Shown: positions 1 through 5,724, numbered from the stretch's first letter. The stretch: 6,963 nucleotides of DNA from Pseudomonadota bacterium (GCA_023388965.1 JAEWFF010000033.1:1-6963), one strand, 5' to 3'. A program made the numbers and translations. Notes: a model not told the origin generated them from the sequence alone.

Positions 1-18
1 GCTTTGGGAGGTGACGCC

Positions 19-234
19 ATGCTTAGCATCGACTGGCGTTCGCCGGTGGCATACAGGCACGCGAAGCACATTTCGGCCGCCGGTTTCGCTTGGGAATATC
101 TGCGCCGGAATGACGATTATCGTCAGGCGTTTCAGACCATCGCACTAACCGGAGGACCGTCCGGCCGCGACCTTGAAGCGTTCGCGGATCGCTGGGGGTT
201 GCGATTTCCCGTGCGATCCCGACGCGCCGCTTGA
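19..234 (+). CDS. FseA-like activator, N-terminal ORF (DUF6499-like)
   Basis: This ORF encodes the N-terminal part of a split transcriptional activator; unshifted, it is a 71-residue protein. The ATG at 19 is chosen because a strong Shine-Dalgarno (GGGAGG, 6-11) lies 7 nt upstream; the TTG at 4 has no such support. The sequence has the pattern of DUF6499 ('transcriptional regulator domain') proteins: DWRSP near residue 5, AAGFAWEYLRRN at 20-31, and a closing RWGLRFP at 58-64. In full-length relatives, RWGLRFP is followed directly by a C/A-DP-D-P segment. Here that continuation lies in the +1 frame, so reading frame 0 runs on for only seven off-family codons to a TGA at 232. The layout matches msi172 of ICEMlSymR7A, which supplies the N-terminus of the frameshifted excision activator FseA. 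Family assignment is from memory of the motif pattern. A simple inactivating indel is the alternative. Confidence 0.75.
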   Translation: MLSIDWRSPVAYRHAKHISAAGFAWEYLRRNDDYRQAFQTIALTGGPSGRDLEAFADRWGLRFPVRSRRAA

Positions 235-802
235 CCGGCCGCCACCAATCTGGAGTCCGAGCCTTCAACCGCAAGCGGTGATGCTGTCGCCCGTCGAGCA
301 CATGGACGGCGACACCGAACCAATATTGACGCTGGCGCATCTCGCCGGCCTCGACCTGCGCCGTGCTTCCGATGGCTGGCACGGCATCTGGCAGGTCGAT
401 GGCGTCGCGCATCAGTTCTGGCTGCCGGAGGTCGTGCCGGACGCTGCCGCGTTTTATGCCGTCACCCTGCCCATGGATTCCTTTCTGGAGCTTCGCGCCC
501 ACGCTGCCCGCCGTTTCTGGCGATCCCTCAACGGCCGCGCCCCCGGTCCAGATTTCAGGGCGATCCCCGCCCAGCTCCGGCAATGGCATATCCTGTCCCT
601 GCGCGCGCTCGACGCGCGGCTGCGCGGCGAAAGCTATCGCACCATCGCCGAAGTTCTGCTCGGCTTTCGCGGTACCAAGGAAGATTTTGAGGGCGACCCG
701 CGCAAGAACAAGGCCCGCCGCCTGGTCGCGCATGGCATCAAGATGATGCGCGGCGGCTATCGCCTGTTGCTCCACTATCCGATCAAGCTCGGAAAATCTT
801 GA
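173..802 (+). CDS. FseA-like activator, C-terminal ORF (DUF2285)
   Basis: This ORF encodes the C-terminal part of the same activator, read in the +1 frame. It is open from a TTG at 173, but that start has no good ribosome site. The family-like sequence starts at codon 212 (CDPDAPLDRPP), directly after the frameshift site; an internal ATG at 281 is another possible independent start. Joined to the upstream ORF it gives 260 residues. Residues about 182-253 of the fusion are a DUF2285 domain, an HTH variant shown in ICEMlSymR7A FseA and QseM to mediate both activation and antiactivation. Visible pattern: LRALDARLRGESYRTIAEVL, then KARRLVAHGIKMMRGGYR. The middle (about 90-175) is Trp/Leu-rich and I do not recognise it. 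The predicted role is activation of the excisionase-type gene of the element. The stop at 800-802 lies 4 bp from the converging MFS gene. Confidence 0.8.
   Translation: MKRSRIAGGCDFPCDPDAPLDRPPPIWSPSLQPQAVMLSPVEHMDGDTEPILTLAHLAGLDLRRASDGWHGIWQVDGVAHQFWLPEVVPDAAAFYAVTLPMDSFLELRAHAARRFWRSLNGRAPGPDFRAIPAQLRQWHILSLRALDARLRGESYRTIAEVLLGFRGTKEDFEGDPRKNKARRLVAHGIKMMRGGYRLLLHYPIKLGKS
205..214 (+). other. Putative +1 programmed ribosomal frameshift site
   Basis: In frame 0 the codons are TTT (205-207), CCC, GTG. If the Phe tRNA slips from TTT to TTC (206-208), the next codons are CCG (209-211) and TGC (212-214). The product then reads ...WGLRFP-CDPDAPL..., which restores the continuous DUF6499-DUF2285 protein. 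It is published that FseA of ICEMlSymR7A is made by +1 slippage of tRNA-Phe from UUU to UUC within a conserved msi172 motif; the site here has the same bases and the same position in the protein. The frame-0 stop TGA is at 232-234 and the frames overlap from 173. That slippage really occurs here is inference; a 1-nt insertion in a decaying gene would look the same at this one site, but both frames are otherwise intact. Confidence 0.7.
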
Positions 803-806
803 CGGT

Positions 807-2021
807 TTATATCGCGGAATTTCCTTGGCTTGTTGATCCCCACAGCAGCGCAACAAGCGCCAGATTGGCGAGGGCGAGCACAGCCAGCATGATTAGGGTC
901 TGGTCTGTCCCGGCGACGGAAAGCAGAAGTGCGCCCACGGTCGGCCCGACCGCTTGGGCAATGAGGCCCGGTCGCGCCAGCCTCCCCATGATCGGCGCAT
1001 AGCGTGCGGGACCGAACAGGGCGAGCGGAAGCGCCCCCTTGGCTATAGAGAAGATGCCATTGCCAGCGCCGTAGAGGACGAGCGATAGCCCGATGACGGG
1101 AAAGCCGGCGGCGAGCATCGTCATTCCTGCCGCCCCCAAGGCCGTAGCGATTGCGAGCGTCCAGAACGGATGATGCCGCCCGCCGCTCATCATTTCACCG
1201 ATACGGCCGGCGACTTGCGCCGGACCAATCAGCGCGCCGAGCGCAACCGCTTCGGCCAGAGAGAAGCCGCGTTGCTGCAACAGGGTCAGCAGATGCACCG
1301 AAACGATGGTGACACCAAGACCAGCCAGAACCATGATCGCCATCATGGTCAGGTAGGCCCGACGTTCGTGACCATGCAGCGCCAAGCGTGGTGTTTTGCG
1401 CACGCCGCCGAGAGGCTTAGGCTTGCCGTTGCGCGGCAGAACAAGCAGCACGAGCGGCAGGCAAATGGCGAGGTGAATCGCGGCATAAGCAGCGCATGTT
1501 CCCCGCCATCCCCAATGCTCCAGAAACAGAGCCGAGAGCGGCCAGCAGACCGTGCTTGCGAAGCCGCCCCACAGCGTCAGGGTGGTGATAGCGGATCGCG
1601 CCGAATGGCCGTAGTAGCCGCCGAGTGTTGCGAAGGCGGCATCATAGAGGCCCGCCCCCATGCCGAGGCCGAGCACGACCCATCCGGCGACAAACACCCA
1701 TAGGGACGGGGCGACAGCAAGGATGACGAGTCCGGCGGCAAGGAGCAGGCACGCGGCCGCCAGAACCGGCCGGCCGCCGTGCTGGCCGATGGCGTCGCCC
1801 ACGCGCGGAGATACGATGCCGGCGGCGAGCAGGCCGAGGGAGAGCGCACCGACGATCCATGCCAGCGGCCAGCCGGTATCAGCCGCGATTGGTGCGGCAA
1901 GGACCGCCAGCAGATAGTAGGAACTGCCCCACGCGAATATCTGCATCACACCGAGCGCGGAAATGATAGGCCAGCGGGGACCGGCGATTGCCTGATTTTC
2001 GGACGCTTGAGCTTGGGCCAT
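807..2021 (-). CDS. MFS transporter of the arsenic operon (ArsK-like candidate)
   Basis: This is a 404-residue major facilitator superfamily protein with about twelve hydrophobic segments. The MFS motif A is visible in the loop after TM2 (GDAIGQHGGRPVL, residues 75-87). It is the last gene of the arsR operon, starting 6 bp after acr3; no convincing ribosome site is seen, so it is probably translated by coupling. Its position suggests export of arsenical or antimonial compounds. ArsJ is unlikely: the N-terminus does not look like ArsJ and there is no GAPDH gene, its usual partner. ArsK of Agrobacterium, an MFS exporter for trivalent arsenicals and antimonite, is the better guess, but I cannot prove orthology. 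The gene ends (TAA, 807-809) 4 bp from the converging fseA-like gene, with no hairpin terminator visible between them. Confidence 0.8.
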   Translation of the reverse strand: MAQAQASENQAIAGPRWPIISALGVMQIFAWGSSYYLLAVLAAPIAADTGWPLAWIVGALSLGLLAAGIVSPRVGDAIGQHGGRPVLAAACLLLAAGLVILAVAPSLWVFVAGWVVLGLGMGAGLYDAAFATLGGYYGHSARSAITTLTLWGGFASTVCWPLSALFLEHWGWRGTCAAYAAIHLAICLPLVLLVLPRNGKPKPLGGVRKTPRLALHGHERRAYLTMMAIMVLAGLGVTIVSVHLLTLLQQRGFSLAEAVALGALIGPAQVAGRIGEMMSGGRHHPFWTLAIATALGAAGMTMLAAGFPVIGLSLVLYGAGNGIFSIAKGALPLALFGPARYAPIMGRLARPGLIAQAVGPTVGALLLSVAGTDQTLIMLAVLALANLALVALLWGSTSQGNSAI

Positions 2022-2027
2022 GCTGGA

Positions 2028-3083
2028 TCAGCGTTCCGCCTCGACAGGAGCCGGGCGACGGCCGCCGCGCTCATACCAGCCTTTCGAGCGGTTCACGATC
2101 CAGACGACCGAGAGCATGACCGGCACTTCGATCAGCACCCCGACCACGGTTGCAAGCGCGGCCCCGGAATGGAATCCGAACAGGCTTATGGCGGCGGCAA
2201 CCGCCAGCTCGAAGAAGTTGGATGCGCCGATCAGCGCCGAGGGACCGGCCACGCAATGCTGTTCGCCCACGGCCCGGTTGAGTAGGTAGGCCAGCCCCGA
2301 GTTGAAATAGACTTGAATCAGGATCGGGACCGCCAGCAGGGCAATGACGAGCGGTTGCGCGATGATCTGTTCGCCTTGGAAGCCGAATAGCAGCACCAGC
2401 GTCACCAGCAGGGCGACGAGCGACAGCGGCCCGAGCTTCGCCAGCAGCGCGGCAAGCGCAGAAGCGCCGCCCGTCGCAAGGAGTCGTCGCCGGACGATTT
2501 GCGCGACGATCACCGGAATGACGATGTAGAGCACGACCGAGAGGACCAGCGTTCCCCACGGCACGGTGATGGCGGAAAGGCCAAGCAGCAGGCCGACAAT
2601 CGGCGCGAAGGCCACCACCATGATAGCGTCGTTGAGCGCGACCTGACTCAACGTGAAATGCGGCTCGCCCTTGGTGAGATTGGACCAGACGAACACCATT
2701 GCGGTGCAGGGTGCGGCGGCCAGAATGATGAGGCCGGCGATATAGCTGTCGATCTGGTCGGCCGGCAGATGGGGCCGGAACAGCCAGCCAATGAACAACC
2801 AGCCGAGCAGCGCCATCGAAAAGGGCTTGATCGCCCAATTGATAAACAGCGTCACGCCGATGCCGCGCCAGTGCCGGCCGACTTCACCGAGCGCGGCGAA
2901 GTCGATCTTGAGCAGCATGGGAATGACCATGAGCCAAATCAGCAGCGCGACCGGCAGATTGACCTTGGCGATTTCGAGAGCGCCGACAGCATGAAACGCA
3001 CCGGGAAACCAATGCCCGAGGGCGATGCCGACGACGATGCAGAGGGCCACCCAAAGGGTGAGATAGCGTTCAAAGGTGGACAT
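2028..3083 (-). CDS. acr3: Arsenite efflux permease Acr3
   Basis: This gene encodes a 351-residue inner-membrane arsenite exporter of the ACR3 (bile/arsenite/riboflavin transporter) family, the step that removes As(III) made by the two arsenate reductases. Length and about ten hydrophobic segments fit the family. The N-terminus FERYLTLWVALCIVVGIALG, the NLPVALLIWLMVIPMLLKIDF segment (42-62) and the AAPCTAMVFVWS block (122-133) with the conserved Cys126 are Acr3 signatures. A conserved NDAIMVVAFAPIVGLLLG stretch (151-168) follows. ArsB has a different sequence, so this is not ArsB. The ATG at 3083 is supported by an AAGGA ribosome site that overlaps the stop codon of the preceding arsC (TAAGGAAATCCC-ATG), pointing to coupled translation. 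No ArsA ATPase gene is nearby, so transport should run on the proton gradient. Confidence 0.95.
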   Translation of the reverse strand: MSTFERYLTLWVALCIVVGIALGHWFPGAFHAVGALEIAKVNLPVALLIWLMVIPMLLKIDFAALGEVGRHWRGIGVTLFINWAIKPFSMALLGWLFIGWLFRPHLPADQIDSYIAGLIILAAAPCTAMVFVWSNLTKGEPHFTLSQVALNDAIMVVAFAPIVGLLLGLSAITVPWGTLVLSVVLYIVIPVIVAQIVRRRLLATGGASALAALLAKLGPLSLVALLVTLVLLFGFQGEQIIAQPLVIALLAVPILIQVYFNSGLAYLLNRAVGEQHCVAGPSALIGASNFFELAVAAAISLFGFHSGAALATVVGVLIEVPVMLSVVWIVNRSKGWYERGGRRPAPVEAER

Positions 3084-3092
3084 GGGATTTCC

Positions 3093-3518
3093 TTACGCCG
3101 TCGCCACGCGGCGGCCGTGTTCGTCAATCACCCGCTCGCCATCCTCTTTCACGAACTCGCCCCGTTGTGGTGGCAACAGATCAAGCACCGCTTCGGATGG
3201 TCGGCAGAGCTTCACCCCTTTGGGGCTGACGACGAGAGGGCGATTAATCAGGATCGGGTGCGCCATCATCGCGTCGAGCAAGGCGTCATCGGTCAATTCA
3301 GGATCGGCAAGGCCGAGGTCGGCGTAGGGCGTTCCTTTTTCCCGCAAGATCGAGCGGGGCGACAGGCCGGCGCGCTCGATGAGCTGCACGAGCAGAGCGC
3401 GGGAGGGCGGAGTTTTCAGGTATTCGATGATATGAGGCTCGACACCTGCGTTACGGATCAGACCAAGGGTATTCCGCGACGTGCCGCAATCGGGGTTGTG
3501 GTAGATAATAACATCCAT
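3093..3518 (-). CDS. arsC: Arsenate reductase ArsC, glutaredoxin-dependent (R773/Spx type)
   Basis: This gene encodes a 141-residue cytoplasmic arsenate reductase, converting As(V) to As(III) with glutathione and glutaredoxin. It closely resembles plasmid R773 ArsC: IIYHNPDCGTSRNTL at the N-terminus, HPILINRP at 87-94, LCRPSE at 104-109 and KEDGERVIDEHGRR near the end. The catalytic Cys is C11, and the arsenate-binding arginines R59, R93 and R106 match R773 R60, R94 and R107 with a one-residue offset. The start is supported by GAGGTGA 4 nt upstream, which overlaps the TGA of the preceding gene; the gap is 8 bp. It is one of two unrelated arsenate reductases in the same operon, the other relying on a Cys relay. 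Confidence 0.95.
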   Translation of the reverse strand: MDVIIYHNPDCGTSRNTLGLIRNAGVEPHIIEYLKTPPSRALLVQLIERAGLSPRSILREKGTPYADLGLADPELTDDALLDAMMAHPILINRPLVVSPKGVKLCRPSEAVLDLLPPQRGEFVKEDGERVIDEHGRRVATA

Positions 3519-3526
3519 GTTTCACC

Positions 3527-4069
3527 TCACGCTGCGCTGCCGCGCGGCGAGCTTGCGCCTTCGGACTGGCCGATTTCGACAAGGCGGGTGCGCAGCGTCG
3601 ATTTGTCGAGGCTGGAAACGGGAAGCGCCGCGAAAGCTCCGATCCGGTTGCGGAGATAGCGGAACGCGCTCACGAACGCCGTTTGCCGGGCAATCTCCGG
3701 GCCTTCGACGGTGGCAGGGTCTTCGATCCCCCAATGCGCCATCATCGGTTGCCCCGGCCAGACCGGGCAGGCTTCGCCGGCCGCGTTGTCGCAGACAGTG
3801 AACACGAAATCCATGACCGGGGCGTCAGGCCCGGCAAACTCGTCCCATGCCTTCGAGCGCAGGCCCTCGGTGGGATAGTCGAAGTTCGCCAGCGTCGTGA
3901 TGGCGAGCGGGTTCACTTCGCCCTTCGGCTGGCTTCCTGCCGAGTATGCGCGGAAGCGTCCCGCGCCATCCTTGTTCAAGATGCTTTCAGCGAGGATCGA
4001 GCGGGCGGCATTGCCGGTGCAGAGGAACAGGACATTGAAGATGCGTTCGGGGGCGGTGAGGTCAGGCAT
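3527..4069 (-). CDS. arsC: Arsenate reductase, low-molecular-weight phosphatase type
   Basis: This gene encodes a 180-residue arsenate reductase of the LMW protein tyrosine phosphatase fold. The P-loop CTGNAARS (C17-X5-R23) is near the N-terminus. The likely general acid is Asp117 in the IEDPA segment. C93 and C101 (TVCDNAAGEACP) sit where pI258 ArsC has its redox pair C82/C89, so a thioredoxin-linked Cys relay is likely. The ATG at 4069 is preferred over a GTG at 4093: it has AAGGA 8 nt upstream and overlaps the arsR stop (ATGCCTGA), a typical coupling arrangement, while the GTG would add eight Pro-rich residues and a longer overlap. Plain phosphatase activity is the alternative, but the operon and the three cysteines argue for arsenate. 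The last 15 residues are Ser/Gly/Ala-rich and look dispensable. Confidence 0.9.
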   Translation of the reverse strand: MPDLTAPERIFNVLFLCTGNAARSILAESILNKDGAGRFRAYSAGSQPKGEVNPLAITTLANFDYPTEGLRSKAWDEFAGPDAPVMDFVFTVCDNAAGEACPVWPGQPMMAHWGIEDPATVEGPEIARQTAFVSAFRYLRNRIGAFAALPVSSLDKSTLRTRLVEIGQSEGASSPRGSAA

Positions 4070-4424
4070 GGGTGGCGTCCTTGGCGGGGTCACAACAGGC
4101 GACGAGCCGGTTCACGACCGGGCTGCACACGGCCGGGTGGCCTTGGCAGCAGTCGCGCATAAGAAATTCGAGCAGGCCGGACAGCGCCGGATAGGAGGCG
4201 CTGTAGATGATCGAGCGGCCGTCCCGGCGAGACTGGACTAGGCCAGCTTGTTCAAGGTGGCTCAGGTGGAAGGACATGCGCGACGAGGATGCGCCGTCCA
4301 TCGCTTCTCCGATTGCGCCGGCCGGCATCCCTTCTGGCCCGGCCGTGACCAACAGACGCACGATGCGCAGCCGGGTTTCTTGCGAGAGCGCCGCAAACGC
4401 AGAGAGAGCTTGCTTTTCGTTCAT
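4062..4424 (-). CDS. arsR: ArsR-family As(III)-responsive repressor
   Basis: This gene encodes a 120-residue winged-HTH repressor and is the first gene of the ars operon. N-terminal FAALSQETRLRIVRLL (10-25), the recognition region SSSRMSFHLSHLEQAGLV (46-63) and the wing RRDGRSIIYS (66-75) are typical of ArsR/SmtB. There is no CxC in the DNA-binding helix as in R773 ArsR. Instead C92-C93 and C100 (DCCQGHPAVC) lie after the last long helix, as in Acidithiobacillus ferrooxidans ArsR (C95, C96, C102), so this is the likely As(III)-binding site. A further C110-C111 pair near the C-terminus could bind metalloid too. TGAGG 5 nt upstream of ATG 4424 supports the start. It should repress its own operon and probably the divergent DUF6428 gene through the shared 46-bp region. 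Confidence 0.93.
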   Translation of the reverse strand: MNEKQALSAFAALSQETRLRIVRLLVTAGPEGMPAGAIGEAMDGASSSRMSFHLSHLEQAGLVQSRRDGRSIIYSASYPALSGLLEFLMRDCCQGHPAVCSPVVNRLVACCDPAKDATHA

Positions 4425-4470
4425 TGATGCCTCAACATCTCAACAATCATTGAAGTATGGATACACGGAC
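4425..4470. promoter_or_regulatory. Divergent arsR / DUF6428 promoter-operator
   Basis: This 46-bp gap between two divergent starts must hold both promoters or their downstream parts. It contains an imperfect dyad TCAA-N6-TTGA (4440-4453) with a perfect 9-bp core CAATCATTG (4444-4452), suited to a dimeric ArsR. It also holds a tandem direct repeat, CTCAACA at 4431-4437 and 4439-4445, 8 bp apart; the second copy overlaps the dyad. I see no clear pair of -35/-10 boxes for either direction, so promoter elements may extend into the coding starts. Assignment as ArsR operator is inference from position and symmetry. Confidence 0.55.
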
Positions 4471-4968
4471 ATGAACGTTCACGCCAGCCCCCTAAAGACG
4501 GATTTTCAGGATGACGCCTCCCTCGGGGCATTCCTCGATGCTTTGGAAGCGCACGGCGACAAGGCCCTTGTCCTCGCCTATGGCGACGGGCGGCAGGTGC
4601 AGGCCGGCTATCACGTCACCGAGGTCAAGGCGGGTTCCTTCGTCACGCTCGACTGCGGCGGTAACCCCGATGCATGGCGGGAAACCGTCTTGCAGATCGA
4701 GGACATTCCGGCAACCGAACGCAGCGTGCCCATGACCGTCGCCAAGTTCCAGTCGATCTTGGGAAAGGTCGGCAGCAGGGTTCAGCTCGACAGGGAGGCG
4801 CGTTTGACTTGGGAGGTGAGCCGTCCCGGCGATCCGATGCAGGTCTATGATGTGGCCGGCATCGAGATCAAAAGCGACCGGGCGATTGTGCAGTTCAGCC
4901 CGCGCCCGGCGATCTGCAAGCCAAGGCATCGTGCGCAGCAGGCCGGAGCGCCTGCCTGTTGCAGATAG
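4471..4968 (+). CDS. DUF6428-like protein of the arsenic locus
   Basis: This gene encodes a 165-residue soluble protein of unknown function that resembles DUF6428 proteins, which I know from positions next to arsR in alphaproteobacteria. Family-like blocks: GYHVTEVKAG (47-56), DCGGNPDAWRET (61-72), a Met-x-x-x-KF segment (88-93), LTWEVSRPG (112-120) and FSPRPAICKPR (142-152). The protein carries C62, C149 and a C-terminal C163-C164 pair, plus H48 in the GYHV motif, so metalloid binding is conceivable but unproven. The ATG at 4471 is chosen because the open frame further upstream is antisense to arsR; the ribosome site is weak (GGA about 10 nt upstream). It is divergent from arsR and likely co-regulated. 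It ends 2 bp from the converging DUF2285 gene. Confidence 0.75.
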   Translation: MNVHASPLKTDFQDDASLGAFLDALEAHGDKALVLAYGDGRQVQAGYHVTEVKAGSFVTLDCGGNPDAWRETVLQIEDIPATERSVPMTVAKFQSILGKVGSRVQLDREARLTWEVSRPGDPMQVYDVAGIEIKSDRAIVQFSPRPAICKPRHRAQQAGAPACCR

Positions 4969-4970
4969 CC

Positions 4971-5258
4971 TCACGCCTTGTTGGCTGCCGCCTGCTCCAG
5001 AATCTTGCGATAGCCCTCACGCGATAGCCATTGCGCGCGTTCGAGATGGCTTTGCCAGCAATGATAGGTCCGAAATTCCTCACAGAGCGGATCGCGGTGC
5101 AGCACGATCCGCGCGACTTCCTTCCAGTCCGCGCCCTCGGCTTTGGCATCAAGCAAGCGCAGATAGGTCACGAAATGCCGTTCGTCATAGACGGTTATGG
5201 TGTCGCCGGTCGGCGCTTCATCGTCCACATCGGGATCGAGTTCGACGGGAACCCGCAT
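4971..5258 (-). CDS. Small DUF2285 protein, QseM-like antiactivator candidate
   Basis: This gene encodes a 95-residue, mostly acidic protein whose residues about 28-88 are a stand-alone DUF2285 domain. By eye, LRLLDAKAEGADWKEVARIVL followed by SHLERAQWLSREGYRKIL aligns with LRALDARLRGESYRTIAEVLL and AHGIKMMRGGYRLLL of the FseA-like protein at 19-802, including the GYR motif. In ICEMlSymR7A, QseM is a small DUF2285 antiactivator that binds FseA and TraR, so the same role is proposed here. No QseC-like repressor gene is next to it in this window. The ATG at 5258 is preferred because GGGGA lies 6 nt upstream; the ATG at 5264 abuts that sequence. It converges on the DUF6428 gene with a 2-bp gap. 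Alternatively it could be a DNA-binding regulator in its own right. Confidence 0.75.
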   Translation of the reverse strand: MRVPVELDPDVDDEAPTGDTITVYDERHFVTYLRLLDAKAEGADWKEVARIVLHRDPLCEEFRTYHCWQSHLERAQWLSREGYRKILEQAAANKA

Positions 5259-5331
5259 AGTCATTCCCCGTATTCGGAGAGAGCTTGTCTGCGGTGCGCC
5301 CCCGCAAACGATTCTCTCTGACTCTTGGTGA

Positions 5332-5499
5332 TCGGGGAGTTCGAAACCGCTGTTACACGGCCCTATGGCCTTTAGCTCGGCGAGCCTGTTGTATACGCCA
5401 CAGGCTCCCCGACCATAAGGTCAAGGAGTTTGGTGCCGTCACGGCCGGCACCAACCGGTAACAGAGGGGTTTCGACGCCCCAGAGCAGCGCGTCTGCTC
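5332..5499. repeat. Nested inverted repeats, candidate structured RNA
   Basis: A long-range helix joins TCGAAACC (5341-5348) to GGTTTCGA (5468-5475) and CTGTTAC (5350-5356) to GTAACAG (5458-5464). It can be extended by CGG/CCG (5358-5360 with 5455-5457) and GGGG/CCCC (5334-5337 with 5478-5481). Inside it lie an 8-bp hairpin GAGCCTGT/ACAGGCTC (5382-5407) and a 9-bp hairpin TTGGTGCCG/CGGCACCAA (5430-5454). A 6-bp hairpin GAGCAG/CTGCTC (5483-5499) follows. A competing or pseudoknotted pairing is TCGGGGAG (5332-5339) with CTCCCCGA (5405-5412). The bases and pairings are seen directly; whether this is an RNA, a replication or transfer site, or an operator is open, and the strand cannot be decided by eye. 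It does not fold as a tRNA. Confidence 0.5.
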
Positions 5500-5713
5500 C
5501 ACTCACAATCTTAGCCGAGCCGCGCGCGAATGTCTTTGCCTTTTCGGCGCGGCACGGCGGCGGGTGACTGAAATCCCTTATCTATCGGCCGCGCAGCGCC
5601 CCGAAGGGGGGTGCCGCCAGCGCATCGGCGCAAATGCGGCACGCTACGCGCCGCCGATCCCTCGCCATGGTTCGCCACAGTCCGCTGCCGCCCCCGGCAG
5701 CCTAACCCCGACT

Positions 5714-5724
5714 GGAGGTGATCC
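5714..5724 (+). promoter_or_regulatory. Very strong Shine-Dalgarno of the HTH gene
   Basis: GGAGGTGATCC is complementary without mismatch to 11 nt of the 3' end of bacterial 16S rRNA (GGATCACCTCC), with GGAGG placed 6 nt before ATG 5725. It fixes the start of the HTH gene and suggests strong translation once transcribed. A 7-bp hairpin (5684-5701) ends 12 nt upstream of it. Confidence 0.85.

Larger units (their letters stand above)
5259..5724. promoter_or_regulatory. Structured intergenic region, qseM-like to HTH gene
   Basis: No convincing gene is present in this 466-bp stretch; open frames here read as Arg/Pro/Ala-rich shadows. It must contain the promoter of the minus-strand DUF2285 gene and that of the plus-strand HTH-rep operon, but I see no strong sigma-70 boxes. 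By analogy with ICEMlSymR7A, an FseA-type activator would bind near the HTH gene promoter. Inverted repeats are frequent: TGCGG/CCGCA (5290-5306), the nested set at 5332-5499, GCCGCGC/GCGCGGC (5519-5525 with 5547-5553), CCCC-GAA-GGGG (5599-5609), ATCGGCG/CGCCGAT (5624-5630 with 5652-5658) and GCTGCCG/CGGCAGC (5684-5701). Some of the GC-only ones may be chance. Confidence 0.6.

Noticed and set aside
19..802. Pseudogene call for the split activator
   Set aside because: Both halves are intact apart from one +1 offset that falls exactly on the TTTC motif used by FseA; recoding is the better reading, though not proven.
803..806. Intrinsic terminator between the converging fseA-like and MFS genes
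   Set aside because: The 4-bp gap and the flanking codons show no GC hairpin with a T-run on either strand.
23..856. Minus-strand ORF of 277 codons opposite the fseA-like gene
   Set aside because: It is antisense to the DUF6499/DUF2285 coding frames, has no family pattern, and overlaps the MFS 3' end.
2499..3659. Long plus-strand ORF of 386 codons opposite acr3 and arsC
   Set aside because: Composition is His/Asp/Arg-rich without a recognisable fold, and it is fully antisense to clear Acr3 and ArsC genes; it is a shadow of GC-rich codon use.
4207..4470. N-terminal extension of the DUF6428-like gene
   Set aside because: The extension is antisense to arsR and crosses the promoter; family-like sequence begins after ATG 4471.
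5328..5413. tRNA gene or tRNA 3' end (attachment-like) in the structured region
   Set aside because: On the minus strand the sequence ends like a tRNA (TTTCGAAC, then CCCGATCACCA) and a 7-bp acceptor stem can be drawn. However, only 9 nt instead of 12 lie between T-loop and ACCA, the T-stem does not pair, and there is no proper anticodon arm. On the plus strand the last arm has a 10-nt loop without TTC.
5599..5609. CCCC-GAA-GGGG hairpin as a terminator
   Set aside because: It has a short stem with no following T-run on either strand, in very GC-rich surroundings; chance is likely.
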